From positions 1-38,950 of the forward strand of contig JAMPHF010000006.1 in assembly GCA_023663525.1 (NCBI GenBank): a stretch of 38,950 nucleotides of DNA, in the 5' to 3' direction. Made by a program: the position numbers and the translations under genes. Positions 1 to 8,500 of the stretch are shown piece after piece. Positions within the stretch are counted from its first letter, which is position 1; the number at the start of each line of letters is the position of its first letter. Origin of the DNA: Bacteroides sp. Lineage in GTDB: Bacteria > Bacteroidota > Bacteroidia > Bacteroidales > Muribaculaceae. Under the pieces are notes generated by a model. That model saw nothing but the letters and a program-made list of their open reading frames with translations, was not told where the DNA came from and searched no databases.

Positions 1-23
1 TGTAAATTTTACAATTTGTCAAC

Positions 24-40
24 CGCAAGTTGAACTTGCG
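24..40. promoter_or_regulatory. Short palindrome near the window edge
   Basis: An 8-bp perfect inverted repeat (CGCAAGTT / AACTTGCG) with a single central base. It has no T-run after it, so it looks more like an operator or a small hairpin than a complete terminator. It could belong to the gene left of the window or to the regulation of the peptidase gene at 224. Function unknown. Confidence 0.3.
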
Positions 41-156
41 AAACTTAAATTATATATTATTTCTCGGTCTTTTACCTCTAAAAAAAGTTCTTCAAATGAA
101 TTGTCTAATTTTGCACTTGCCAGTTGACTCTACAATCTATTATTTTTTTATCAGTG

Positions 157-188
157 TTTCAGAAGTTCACGGAAAATCTTTAAATTTG
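157..188 (+). promoter_or_regulatory. Bacteroidetes-type promoter for the C1 peptidase gene
   Basis: TAAATTTG at 181-188 matches the -7 consensus TAnnTTTG. TTTC at 157-160, 20 nt upstream, is one base from the -33 TTTG box. The expected start of transcription gives a leader of about 30 nt before the ATG at 224. A second TAATTTTG at 106-113 has no good -33 partner. Confidence 0.6.
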
Positions 189-223
189 CATAACAAAAAA
201 TTAACCAGTTAATCATCATACCA

Positions 224-1627
224 ATGAAAAAAACATTATTGTTATTCGGGGCAGCATTTGCGATGGGTATGCCCTCTGTTTTTGCAGGGACACCGGGCAA
301 TGGTGGCATTTCGGATGCGGATATAGCCAACTTCCGTAACGCATACGAAAAAACTCCCGCCAATAAGGCTCTGCACAATGCGATAGCCAACAATCCGATC
401 AAATCACTTGCTGTAAACCATGCCAATAAGAGCAATTTTGATGCAAATTTCTCGCATCGCGTCAAGAGTAAAGGCATCACCAATCAGCGGTCATCGGGAC
501 GTTGCTGGCTTTTCACCGGACTCAATGTGCTCCGCGCCCAGATGATGCGTGACCACAACCTGCCCAAACTCGAACTCTCTCAGAGCTACAACTTCTTCTG
601 GGATCAGCTTGAAAAATCCAATCTGTTCCTTCAGGGTATCATCGACACCGCATCGCTCCCTCAGGACGACCGTAAGGTTGACTGGCTGTTCTCAAATCCG
701 TTGAGCGATGGCGGTCAATACACCGGCATTGCCGACAATCTCATGAAATATGGTGTCGTGCCCATCGAGGTCATGGGTGAGACCAACAGCAGCAAGGCTA
801 CGGCAGACATGCGCCGTCTGCTCGGACTGCGTCTGCGCGAGGATGGTCTCGAACTGCGTCGCATGTCGGCCAACGGTGCGGCTGCGGCAGCTCTCGATTC
901 CCGCAAAAAGGAAATGCTCACCGAAATTTACCGTATGCTCGCCCTCAATCTCGGGGAACCTCCGACAGAGTTTACATGGACCCGCCGCGACAAGGATGGA
1001 AATGCTGTCAGCACCGAGACTTATACTCCCCAGTCTTTCTACAAGACATTTGCGGGCAATGATCTCAAGAATGACTATGTCATGTTGATGAACGATCCCA
1101 CACGCGAATTCTACAAGCTGTATGAGATCGAATTTGACCGTCATGGTTATGATGGCTATAACTGGACCTACATAAATCTCCCGATTGAGGATATTAAGCA
1201 GATGGCAATCGCCTCAATCAAGGATGACAACGCGATGTATTTTTCATGCGACGTCAACAAATTCATTGATAGAGAGCGTGGACTTCTTGATGTCAATAAT
1301 TTCGACTATGACTCGCTTTTCGGCACCAAGTTCGGGATGGACAAGGCCGACCGTATCCGCACTCATTCATCGGCTTCATCACATGCCATGACTCTTGTGG
1401 CTGTTGACCTCGACAGCAACGATCAGCCAAAGAAATGGATGGTGGAAAACAGTTGGGGCAACGGTGCTAATGACGGACATCTCATCATGACCGATGAATG
1501 GTTCAATGAATATATGTTCCGTCTCGTGGTAGGTAAGAAGTATCTCACTCCCAAAGTTCGCGAAGTGCTGAAACAGACCCCGACACTTCTTCCGCCATGG
1601 GATCCCATGTTTGCAGAGGAGGAATAA
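224..1627 (+). CDS. pepC: Secreted C1-family peptidase (bleomycin hydrolase / aminopeptidase C type)
   Basis: A papain-fold cysteine peptidase of the C1B (PepC/bleomycin hydrolase) group, which trims peptides from the amino end. The catalytic Cys94 sits in NQRSSGRCW, His387 in SSHAMTL and Asn409 in VENSWG; the expected oxyanion Gln is Gln88. The length of 467 residues is close to the family norm of about 450. Unlike the cytosolic enzymes of other bacteria it begins with a clear signal peptide (lysines at 2-3, hydrophobic core, cleavage around VFA-G at residue 21-22), so it probably works in the periplasm or at the surface on imported or wall-derived peptides. Monocistronic: its own promoter is at 157-188 and a strong hairpin follows. 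The family assignment is firm. The substrate is inferred. Confidence 0.92.
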   Translation: MKKTLLLFGAAFAMGMPSVFAGTPGNGGISDADIANFRNAYEKTPANKALHNAIANNPIKSLAVNHANKSNFDANFSHRVKSKGITNQRSSGRCWLFTGLNVLRAQMMRDHNLPKLELSQSYNFFWDQLEKSNLFLQGIIDTASLPQDDRKVDWLFSNPLSDGGQYTGIADNLMKYGVVPIEVMGETNSSKATADMRRLLGLRLREDGLELRRMSANGAAAAALDSRKKEMLTEIYRMLALNLGEPPTEFTWTRRDKDGNAVSTETYTPQSFYKTFAGNDLKNDYVMLMNDPTREFYKLYEIEFDRHGYDGYNWTYINLPIEDIKQMAIASIKDDNAMYFSCDVNKFIDRERGLLDVNNFDYDSLFGTKFGMDKADRIRTHSSASSHAMTLVAVDLDSNDQPKKWMVENSWGNGANDGHLIMTDEWFNEYMFRLVVGKKYLTPKVREVLKQTPTLLPPWDPMFAEEE

Positions 1628-1656
1628 ATAGTTATCCTCACGATTTGGGGAAAAAT

Positions 1657-1707
1657 AAAAATGACAGAGTCGGCAACTTGAATTAGTTGTCGGCTCTGTC
1701 ATTTTTT
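1657..1707. terminator. Bidirectional terminator hairpin after the C1 peptidase gene
   Basis: Two 22-nt arms (1657-1678 and 1685-1706) differ only at two positions that can form G-U pairs. The stem is flanked by A-run and T-run, so it can stop transcription from either side. It lies between the convergent peptidase and EF-G2 genes. Confidence 0.85.
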
Positions 1708-1726
1708 CAAGGACAAGTGGTAATTG

Positions 1727-1762
1727 AAAAGAGTGCTGCACCATCTGATTGATGCAGCACTC
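1727..1762 (-). terminator. Terminator of the EF-G2 gene
   Basis: A perfect 10-bp inverted repeat (1731-1740 and 1753-1762). Read on the minus strand it is followed by TTTTC, which fits the end of the EF-G2 transcript coming from the right. Confidence 0.7.
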
Positions 1763-1818
1763 CCGGTAATGTGTCAGGTTAGAAATGTGAGTTATATCAT
1801 TTTCTTAGGGATGGATGA

Positions 1819-3978
1819 TCATTCATCAGCCTGAGCTTTCTCGGCATATTCCTTCAGGAGTTTTTCCTGGACATCGCCCGGGACGAGTTCGTAGGATGAG
1901 AATTTCATCGTGAATGCCGAACGGCCGCCGGTGATTGATGAGAGCGCAGTCGAATATGATGACATCTCTTTCAGCGGGACGCGGGCTGAGATCTTCTCGA
2001 AGCCGTTGTCGCTCGACATGCCCATGATGATTGCACGACGACCCTGCAGGTCACTCATCACATCACCCATTACATCGGCGGGTACCATCACGTCAACGTC
2101 ATAGACGGGTTCGAGTACTTTCGGATTTGCATTGCGGAAGGCTTCGCTGAATGCATTGCGGCCGGCAAGACGGAATGAGATTTCATTCGAGTCAACCGGG
2201 TGCATTTTTCCATCGTAGATGCACACTCTGACATCGCGGGCATAGCTTCCGGTGAGAGGTCCCTGCTCCATGCGGTCCATCAGACCCTTGACAATCGCGG
2301 GAATGAAGCGGGCATCAATCGCACCACCGACAATGCAGTTGTGGACCACGAGTTTTCCACCCCATGAGAGAGGAATTTCCTGAGTGTCGCGAACATTCAT
2401 CTTGTACTCCTGATTGCCGAACTTGTAGGTGTCGGGAGCGGGCATTCCCTCGGTGTAAGGTTCGATTATAAGATGGACTTCGCCGAACTGGCCTGCACCT
2501 CCGGACTGTTTCTTGTGACGATAGTCTGCGCGGGCAGCCTTGGTGATAGTCTCGCGGTAAGGGATACGCGGCTCATCGAATACGATTGGAAGTTTGTCGT
2601 TGTTCTCGACGCGCCATTTCAGCGTGCGAAGATGGAACTCGCCCTGTCCTGAGAGGATGGTCTGCTTGAGTTCCTTCGACTGCTCGACAACCCATGTGGG
2701 ATCTTCCTCGTGCATACGTGTGAGGATACCCATGAGTTTCTCTGCGTCACTTTCAGTGACAGGTCTGATCGCACGGCGATACTTCGGCTCAGGGAAGCGG
2801 ATGAAATCAAACTGATAGTCGCAGTCTTTTGCATCGAGAGTGTTGCCTGTGCGGACATCCTTGAGTTTCACAGTCGCACCAATGTCGCCTGCGCAGAGTT
2901 TGTCAACCGGAGTTTTGATGCTGCCGCAGACACAGTAGAGCTGTGCGATGCGTTCGCGTGAGCCACGGGTGACGTTTTCAAGATCGACACCGGGTGTGAG
3001 TGTGCCTGACATGACCTTGAAATAGCTGACTTCACCGATGTGCGGCTCGACAGTGGTCTTGAAGAAATAGAGGGAGAGCGGTCCGTTGCTGTCAGGCTTG
3101 ACCTCCACACCTTCGGTGGTGACGGGGGCGGGCATATCTTCAACGAAGGGGACAACATTGCCGAGGAATTCCATCATGCGGCGCACGCCCATGTCCTTTG
3201 CGGCACTTACGCAGAATACCGGATATATCGAACGGTCTACCAATCCTTTCCGGATACCTTCGCGCATTTCGTCCTCAGTCAGGTGACCTTGGTCAAAGAA
3301 TTTTTCCATGAGTGTCTCATCGTTCTCGGCAGCAGCCTCGACGAGTGCCTGGTGAAGCTCATGTGCTTTCTCCATTTCCTCGGCCGGAATCTCCTCGATG
3401 GTAGGAGTGCCGCCCTCAGGTCCCCATGAATATTTTTTCATAAGGAGGACATCGATCATGGCATTGAAGCCCGAACCACAATGGAGGGGATACTGGATAG
3501 CCACAATTTTATTTCCGAAATGCTCGCGCATTTGCTCCATGACGTTTTCATAGTCGGCTTTCTCGCCATCAAGCTGGTTGAGGGCGAAGATGACGGGCTT
3601 CTTCAGCGACTGGGTGGTGCGGAAGATGTTCTGTGTACCAACTTCAACGCCATACTGCGAATTGATGAGGATGACACCGGTATCGGTCACGTTGAGGGCG
3701 GTGATTGCATTACCGACAAAGTCATCCGCGCCCGGACAGTCAATGACGTTGAGCTTTTTGTTAAGGAACTCGGCATAGAAGACGGTCGAGAAGACACTGT
3801 AGCCATATTCCTTCTCTACGGGGAATGAATCGCTGACGGTATTCTTGCCTTCGATGGTGCCACGGCGTTTTATAACTCCACACTCGTAGAGCATCGCTTC
3901 AGCGAGTGTGGTTTTACCCGAGCCTTTGCTACCGAGCAAGGCTATGTTTTTAATCTCGTTTGTTTGGTAGACCTTCAT
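1819..3978 (-). CDS. fusA2: EF-G paralogue (EF-G2) with degenerate GTPase site
   Basis: A 719-residue translation factor with all EF-G/TetM-like domains: G domain (about 1-270), domain II, III, IV (GGAGQFGEVHL region) and V. The P-loop is GSKGSGKT (16-23) instead of AHIDAGKT. The G3 motif reads DCPGADD (80-86), so Ala84 replaces the catalytic His of DTPGHVD. Switch I is EYGYSV instead of ERGITI, and G4 is NQLD (134-137) instead of NKMD. The first two changes are known to matter for GTP hydrolysis. In Bacteroides an EF-G2 paralogue that lacks GTPase activity and supports translation during carbon starvation and gut colonisation has been described, and this protein fits it. Single gene: promoter candidate at 4049-4081, terminator at 1727-1762. 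The canonical EF-G must lie elsewhere. Confidence 0.9.
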   Translation of the reverse strand: MKVYQTNEIKNIALLGSKGSGKTTLAEAMLYECGVIKRRGTIEGKNTVSDSFPVEKEYGYSVFSTVFYAEFLNKKLNVIDCPGADDFVGNAITALNVTDTGVILINSQYGVEVGTQNIFRTTQSLKKPVIFALNQLDGEKADYENVMEQMREHFGNKIVAIQYPLHCGSGFNAMIDVLLMKKYSWGPEGGTPTIEEIPAEEMEKAHELHQALVEAAAENDETLMEKFFDQGHLTEDEMREGIRKGLVDRSIYPVFCVSAAKDMGVRRMMEFLGNVVPFVEDMPAPVTTEGVEVKPDSNGPLSLYFFKTTVEPHIGEVSYFKVMSGTLTPGVDLENVTRGSRERIAQLYCVCGSIKTPVDKLCAGDIGATVKLKDVRTGNTLDAKDCDYQFDFIRFPEPKYRRAIRPVTESDAEKLMGILTRMHEEDPTWVVEQSKELKQTILSGQGEFHLRTLKWRVENNDKLPIVFDEPRIPYRETITKAARADYRHKKQSGGAGQFGEVHLIIEPYTEGMPAPDTYKFGNQEYKMNVRDTQEIPLSWGGKLVVHNCIVGGAIDARFIPAIVKGLMDRMEQGPLTGSYARDVRVCIYDGKMHPVDSNEISFRLAGRNAFSEAFRNANPKVLEPVYDVDVMVPADVMGDVMSDLQGRRAIIMGMSSDNGFEKISARVPLKEMSSYSTALSSITGGRSAFTMKFSSYELVPGDVQEKLLKEYAEKAQADE

Positions 3979-4048
3979 ATCGGTTTAGGTTTAGTTTTAG
4001 GTAAGAAGTTTGCTTTATTTGGAGAGATATTGATTGGAATCTCGCCGT

Positions 4049-4081
4049 CAAAGTGACGACTTTTCTGAAATCGACCGCAAA
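4049..4081 (-). promoter_or_regulatory. Candidate promoter of the EF-G2 gene
   Basis: On the minus strand TTTG (4081-4078), a 21-nt spacer, then TCACTTTG (4056-4049), one base from TAnnTTTG. The leader would be about 65 nt and ends in an A/C-rich stretch with repeats of CTAAA, with no Shine-Dalgarno. A binding site for a carbon-starvation regulator would be expected upstream, but I cannot recognise one. Confidence 0.45.
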
Positions 4082-4182
4082 ATAGTAATTAATTTTCGTT
4101 TTTTCGCCTCTCTGCGATGTGTTTTACAACATATCGGGCTTTTTTCTTAAACTCTCCTGTCTCAAGGTAGGGCAGAAATGGT

Positions 4183-4190
4183 TAACTTTG
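4183..4190 (+). promoter_or_regulatory. Candidate -7 box for the ketoisomerase operon
   Basis: TAACTTTG matches TAnnTTTG and lies 39 nt before the ATG at 4230. No convincing TTTG lies 19-21 nt upstream, so the assignment rests on one box only. Confidence 0.45.
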
Positions 4191-4229
4191 TGGTGTGAAT
4201 CAACCAAGTTTCATATACATATATTATAT

Positions 4230-4652
4230 ATGGACAATAATAAACCTTGCCTGATTTCGCTTCCGAGGATTTATGATCCGCGCGGAAGTCTGACCTTTGT
4301 TCAGGACAATGATCAAATCCCGTTTGAGATTGCGAGATGCTATTGGACCTACGATGTCCCCGCAGGCGAAGCCCGTGGCGGTCATTCTCATAAGAGGGCC
4401 CAGTCGGTGCTCGTTGCTGTCAACGGATGTTTCAATGTCAATCTTTTCGATGGCTTTACTTGGATGACCTATATGCTCAACCGGCCATACGAAGGCCTTT
4501 ACATCCCTCCGGGCTACTGGCGCACTCTCGACAATTTTGCTTCGGGAAGTGTATGTCTTGTCATGACCTCGATTCTCTATGACCCGGATGAATATGTGCG
4601 TGACTATGAAGAATTCAAACATATGGCATTAGAAAGCGACTGTCGTTTATGA
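4230..4652 (+). CDS. Sugar 3,4-ketoisomerase (FdtA/QdtA, WxcM-like cupin)
   Basis: A 140-residue single cupin domain of the FdtA/QdtA group, which isomerises dTDP-4-keto-6-deoxyglucose to a 3-keto sugar. Visible signs are the N-terminal PRIYDPRGSL, the histidine pair His52 and His54 in RGGHSHK, and IPPGYWRTLDNF near the end. The ATG at 4230 is preferred over in-frame 4119 because the family starts just before the PRI..D.RG motif and because the -7 box at 4183 lies between them. The stop overlaps the next gene's start by 4 bp (ATGA). With the aminotransferase it supplies two of the three steps to a dTDP-3-amino-3,6-dideoxyhexose. FdtA and QdtA cannot be separated by eye. Confidence 0.88.
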   Translation: MDNNKPCLISLPRIYDPRGSLTFVQDNDQIPFEIARCYWTYDVPAGEARGGHSHKRAQSVLVAVNGCFNVNLFDGFTWMTYMLNRPYEGLYIPPGYWRTLDNFASGSVCLVMTSILYDPDEYVRDYEEFKHMALESDCRL

Positions 4653-5782
4653 AATATCCTTTTCTTGATCTCGGGAAAGTCAACGAGCCTTACATGGATG
4701 AGCTTGTGGAGGCGGCGGAACGAGTAATCCGTAGCGGACGATATATAGGAGGCGATGAGGTCGGAATGCTTGAGGACGAGCTTTCGAGTCTGACCGGATC
4801 GCCATACGCAATAGGTGTCAGCAACGGTCTCGACGCTTTGCGTCTGATTCTTCGTGCCTACAAGGAGATGGGCATACTTTCCGATGGCGATGAGGTCATC
4901 TATCCGGCCAACACTTATATCGCCTCTGTCCTCGCCATCTCTGACAACGGACTGACACCTATGCCGGTTGACATTGACGAGCGCACCATGAACATTAATA
5001 CCTCTCTGATTGAAGATGCGATTACGGAACGTACACGCGCTATCATGACGGTGCATCTCTACGGACGAGTGGCATGGGATGGCGAGCTTGTTGCCACAGC
5101 GCGTCGCCACGGACTGAAAATCATCGAGGATTGCGCACAGGCTCTCGGCGCACGCACTCTGGCTGACGGACTTCATGACTCGCACCACGCCGGTGCACTC
5201 GGCGACGCGGCCGCCATCAGTTTCTATCCGACCAAAAACATCGGGGCACTCGGCGACGGTGGGGCGGTGCTGACTGCCGACCGTGACCTTGCGCTCACCG
5301 TGCGCGCTCTTGCCAATTATGGATCCGACCGCAGGTATCATAACATCTACCGTGGTCTCAACTGCCGTCTCGATCCCATACAGGCTGCAATGCTTCGCGT
5401 CAAACTTCCGCATCTCACCGATGAGAACGCCGACCGGTTCGCCCGTGCGCTTGCATATAACCGTACAATCGACCGCCAATCCGTAATTCTCCCCATGATG
5501 AGTCGCGAGGTCACTGACAATGTGTGGCACCAATACGTGATCCGTGTGCCTGCACAGAAACGCACTGCGTTCATGGTCAATCTCGCAAGGGAAGGTGTGG
5601 GGACTGACATTCATTATGCCGTCCCGCCTCATAGGCAACCTTGCTATGAATCACTCTTTCATCAGTCGCTCCCTGTGACCGACAGGCTTGCCGACGAGAT
5701 TGTAAGCCTTCCGATAGGATCAGGTATAAGTGTAGCTGACGCGGCTGAAATTGGTAGAATCATCAACCGAATAGACTTTTGA
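4649..5782 (+). CDS. PLP-dependent sugar aminotransferase (DegT/DnrJ/EryC1/StrS)
   Basis: Transfers an amino group, usually from glutamate, to the keto sugar made by the upstream isomerase. 377 residues, normal for the family. The internal aldimine lysine is Lys196 in SFYPTKNIGALGDGGA, and the cofactor-binding EDCAQALG lies at 160-167. The gene overlaps the isomerase by 4 bp, which indicates translational coupling, and this pairing points to FdtB/QdtB (3-amination). The N-acetyltransferase that normally completes the sugar is missing here, so the final product and the glycan that uses it cannot be named. Confidence 0.9.
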   Translation: MKYPFLDLGKVNEPYMDELVEAAERVIRSGRYIGGDEVGMLEDELSSLTGSPYAIGVSNGLDALRLILRAYKEMGILSDGDEVIYPANTYIASVLAISDNGLTPMPVDIDERTMNINTSLIEDAITERTRAIMTVHLYGRVAWDGELVATARRHGLKIIEDCAQALGARTLADGLHDSHHAGALGDAAAISFYPTKNIGALGDGGAVLTADRDLALTVRALANYGSDRRYHNIYRGLNCRLDPIQAAMLRVKLPHLTDENADRFARALAYNRTIDRQSVILPMMSREVTDNVWHQYVIRVPAQKRTAFMVNLAREGVGTDIHYAVPPHRQPCYESLFHQSLPVTDRLADEIVSLPIGSGISVADAAEIGRIINRIDF

Positions 5783-5783
5783 C

Positions 5784-6689
5784 ATGACAACAAAACGCAA
5801 TAAACGTTCATCAGGCCCGTCAAAACGTGCAGCCTCGAAATCCACGGTCACATGGAAGATTTCGCGCTTGGCTCTCATCGTTATCCTCCTTGCGGCATGT
5901 ACATATCTCGGTTCTCGTCTTGAAGGACACACGCAGCCTGCCCGTGAGAATACGGCAGGCTACACGGCTTTCGGTGATTTGATGGATGTGAAGACCAATC
6001 CCACGCTGGATGAGATAAGGAAATCATACGTGGGGATGGACATCTCGTTCAATCCGCGCTACCATATACCAAACTGGGTGTCGTGGGAGCTGCTTGCAGA
6101 TGAGACTGACGGCACGGTGACGCGTAGTGACCGCTTCACAGCCGACCCTGACATTGAAACGAGTGCTGAGACGTGGGACTACAATTATTCCGGCTATGAT
6201 CGTGGACACATGGCCCCTGCGGGCGACATGCGTTGGGACAAAGAGGCCATGCGTCAGACATTTTACATGACTAATATTTGTCCGCAGGCCAAGAGTCTCA
6301 ACGCCGGTACATGGAAAAATCTTGAGGAAAAATGCCGTCAATGGGCGGCTATCGACAGTGCCATCTATATTGTCTGCGGTCCTGTAATTGATGGAAATCC
6401 GATTGAATATATAGGTGATACCCGTGTATATGTTCCACGTCAATTCTTCAAAGTCATCATCTCGCCATACGCCAACCCTCCGCGTGGCATTGGTTTCATT
6501 ATGCCCAACGAGAAACCGGAGGGAGGAATGCAACGATGTGCTGTCCCTATCGATTCAGTTGAAGCCATCACCGGGCATGACTTCTTTGCCTCACTCCCCG
6601 ACAATCTTGAAAATGACCTCGAATCGCAGTGCGACTTTCCTTATTGGAGCACATACTCAAAGCGAAAGAGAAATAATAACAATAAGTGA
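5784..6689 (+). CDS. DNA/RNA non-specific endonuclease (NUC1 family), membrane-anchored or secreted
   Basis: A beta-beta-alpha-metal nuclease of 301 residues. The signature DRGHMAPAGD begins at residue 139 with the general base His142. The metal-binding region MTNICPQ...NAGTWKNLE follows at about 162-181. A basic N-terminus (residues 4-19) and a hydrophobic stretch (about 28-43) ending in LAACTYLG form a signal anchor or possibly a lipoprotein signal, so the enzyme acts outside the cytoplasm. The start lies 1 bp after the aminotransferase stop, so it is probably cotranscribed with the two sugar genes, though no functional link is evident. Likely roles are degrading extracellular nucleic acids for nutrition or defence. 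Confidence 0.9.
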   Translation: MTTKRNKRSSGPSKRAASKSTVTWKISRLALIVILLAACTYLGSRLEGHTQPARENTAGYTAFGDLMDVKTNPTLDEIRKSYVGMDISFNPRYHIPNWVSWELLADETDGTVTRSDRFTADPDIETSAETWDYNYSGYDRGHMAPAGDMRWDKEAMRQTFYMTNICPQAKSLNAGTWKNLEEKCRQWAAIDSAIYIVCGPVIDGNPIEYIGDTRVYVPRQFFKVIISPYANPPRGIGFIMPNEKPEGGMQRCAVPIDSVEAITGHDFFASLPDNLENDLESQCDFPYWSTYSKRKRNNNNK

Positions 6690-6727
6690 TTCCACTCCAA
6701 GTAGCTTATAAATAGGAGTATTACCAT

Positions 6728-6786
6728 CCATATAAAAACCGTGCAAATTTAAAATTGGATTTCAAATTTGCACGGTTTTTATATGG
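6728..6786. terminator. Perfect 23-bp bidirectional terminator
   Basis: Arms 6728-6750 and 6764-6786 are perfect reverse complements around a 13-nt loop. Each arm carries a five-base A or T run. It separates the convergent nuclease and histidine phosphatase genes. Confidence 0.9.
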
Positions 6787-6816
6787 AAACGCTGATCGCT
6801 TTATAGGAAGCTGATC

Positions 6817-8094
6817 TCAAAACTGCATATCGAACGGGAGGCAGCGGGTGAGATAGTCGCGTGCTGTCGCCCAGGGGATGTATATGGTCTGCCGCCCGGG
6901 GATTAGCGGTACGGGAATCTCGTTAAGGTCTGTCCTGACATAGTACTGACCGCTCTGTGAACGGAATAGAATCATCTGGAGATTGGAAGCCATGGGGACA
7001 ACGAAGAAGTCACGCCAATGAAGTCCCACCGTGTCGAAATAGTTGGTCAGATAATAGCAGCCGTGGATGTGCATGAGAGCCAACAGAGGCATGAGCGTCT
7101 CGGCATGAGCGAAACGAAGCATGACACTGAAAGAATTTTCATTAGAGACAGCACCGTCAATTGTGGCAATCAGTTCTGATAGCAACGCAGCCGCAAGTGC
7201 CGGGGGAGCGGTCGAGAGAGTTGATGCAGAATGGGTGAGATAGTGATGCAGGTTTTCAACGCGCCAGAGTGCATTTATTTCAGGCTGCGTGAAGTATTTT
7301 GCGAGGTCAAGTCCAATGCCTGAGGCAGCACATCCGGCGAGGACTTTGTAGATTGTCATGCTCACATCGCGTGCTTCGCCTTCATTGAATGGATAAGTGC
7401 GTCCCAGTGCCCTCTCTGCCACGGAGACAGGGACTTCTTCGTCAAGATAATCCTCATATACTTTGTGCCACTCCTCGGATGCGATATAATCCTTGTATGC
7501 CTCGTCATTGTCCCACGGTCTCAGCAGCGAAGAGTTCTGCCGTCCGGAGGAAGTGTATATCTCAACCTTATTGTTGAGCCGCGTCAATTGATGGGTAAAC
7601 TCATACATTGACATTACGCAGCGTGGGACATAGGAGGAGATGGCATTGATTTTCGTACCGTCAAACAGCGTTGGGTATGCCATGAACGCCCTTGAAGCTA
7701 TGGCTCTCTGCTCCGCCATGCCGAGTGAATCAAGCGCGCCCCAGCGTCCGGCAGTCTTTGTCACGATGAACTTGCAAATATCGGTCAGTTCCCGACCCAT
7801 CGGTGTGATGGTGTTCAGGCTGTCGGCACGACCGAGAAGCCGAAGGAGCATTGTCGTGTATTTCGATGATGAAAGAAACCTCGCTCCGTGTCGCCCTACA
7901 TGGTTGAGAAATACCGGGGTCAGAGAGTCGGGATAGGCAAGTCCATCGGCTTCCCGGTCGGGATAGGGGACGGCTGAGCCTTGGCACTCTGCGAAAGTGT
8001 AGGTTGTAGCAGTGGGATCGGCTGCCATGACACTGAGTGCTGCCACCATTACGGTTGCAAGCATAATCTGAAGTTTTTTCATTGTGGATGACAT
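6817..8094 (-). CDS. Histidine phosphatase, MINPP-like (inositol phosphate phosphatase)
   Basis: A clade-2 histidine phosphatase of 425 residues. The catalytic motif is GRHGARF with His69. The proton donor is His330 in the HAET motif, which is typical of multiple inositol polyphosphate phosphatases rather than the HD of classical phytases. VPRCVMSM (156-163) also matches MINPP proteins. A signal peptide (MKKLQIMLATVMVAALSVMAA) begins at the second Met, position 8082, which may be the true start. The enzyme is therefore periplasmic or packed into vesicles and probably removes phosphate from phytate-like substrates; Bacteroides homologues do this. Single gene between a strong terminator and a divergent TPR gene. 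Substrate is by homology only. Confidence 0.85.
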   Translation of the reverse strand: MSSTMKKLQIMLATVMVAALSVMAADPTATTYTFAECQGSAVPYPDREADGLAYPDSLTPVFLNHVGRHGARFLSSSKYTTMLLRLLGRADSLNTITPMGRELTDICKFIVTKTAGRWGALDSLGMAEQRAIASRAFMAYPTLFDGTKINAISSYVPRCVMSMYEFTHQLTRLNNKVEIYTSSGRQNSSLLRPWDNDEAYKDYIASEEWHKVYEDYLDEEVPVSVAERALGRTYPFNEGEARDVSMTIYKVLAGCAASGIGLDLAKYFTQPEINALWRVENLHHYLTHSASTLSTAPPALAAALLSELIATIDGAVSNENSFSVMLRFAHAETLMPLLALMHIHGCYYLTNYFDTVGLHWRDFFVVPMASNLQMILFRSQSGQYYVRTDLNEIPVPLIPGRQTIYIPWATARDYLTRCLPFDMQF

Positions 8095-8180
8095 TTCTTT
8101 TTATTAGTTTTGTATGCCGTAATGTGGAGATGTCGGAATCTCACCATCTCCTTTTAATAGCCGCTTAAACACGTAGATTC

Positions 8181-8444
8181 ATGCAAACATACAGAGATTT
8201 GATTTCAGAAGGCCGACTGGAAGAAGCATTGTCCATGCTTGACAGTATGGTGGCAACATGTCCCGAAAATGGAGATCTTCTATTTGAACGAGGCAAACTC
8301 CGATGGAGACTCGGAGACCGCGCAGGCGCGACAGGCGACTATACCAAAGCAGCCATGATCAATCCTGACGGACCGGCAGCCAAAGCTCTTGAGAACGCCC
8401 GCGACATAGCTGACTTCTTCAATCCGGATCTCTACAATCCATAA
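8181..8444 (+). CDS. Small TPR-repeat protein
   Basis: 87 residues holding about two tetratricopeptide repeats (RLEEALSMLDSMVATCPEN and FERGKLRWRLGDRAGATGDYTKAAMINPD), with the usual Gly/Ala/Pro spacing. No signal peptide, so cytosolic. TPR units bind protein partners; none can be inferred here. It is divergent from the phosphatase and convergent with the ABC-F gene. The intergenic region to its left contains a small inverted repeat (8126-8132 / 8145-8151). Confidence 0.8.
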   Translation: MQTYRDLISEGRLEEALSMLDSMVATCPENGDLLFERGKLRWRLGDRAGATGDYTKAAMINPDGPAAKALENARDIADFFNPDLYNP

Positions 8445-8454
8445 AGACGAGAGG

Positions 8455-8500
8455 ATAGGAGTAGGGCTACCATTGTCAGTTCATTGATGGCAACTCCTAT
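8455..8500. terminator. Weak bidirectional terminator between TPR and ABC-F genes
   Basis: ATAGGAGT (8455-8462) pairs with ACTCCTAT (8493-8500), followed by TCTTT. The right arm runs into the ABC-F stop codon. The stem is short and the loop long. Confidence 0.4.

Noticed and set aside
4604..5638. 344-aa minus-strand ORF opposite the aminotransferase
   Set aside because: The plus-strand gene has all catalytic motifs; the antisense protein has no recognisable domains.
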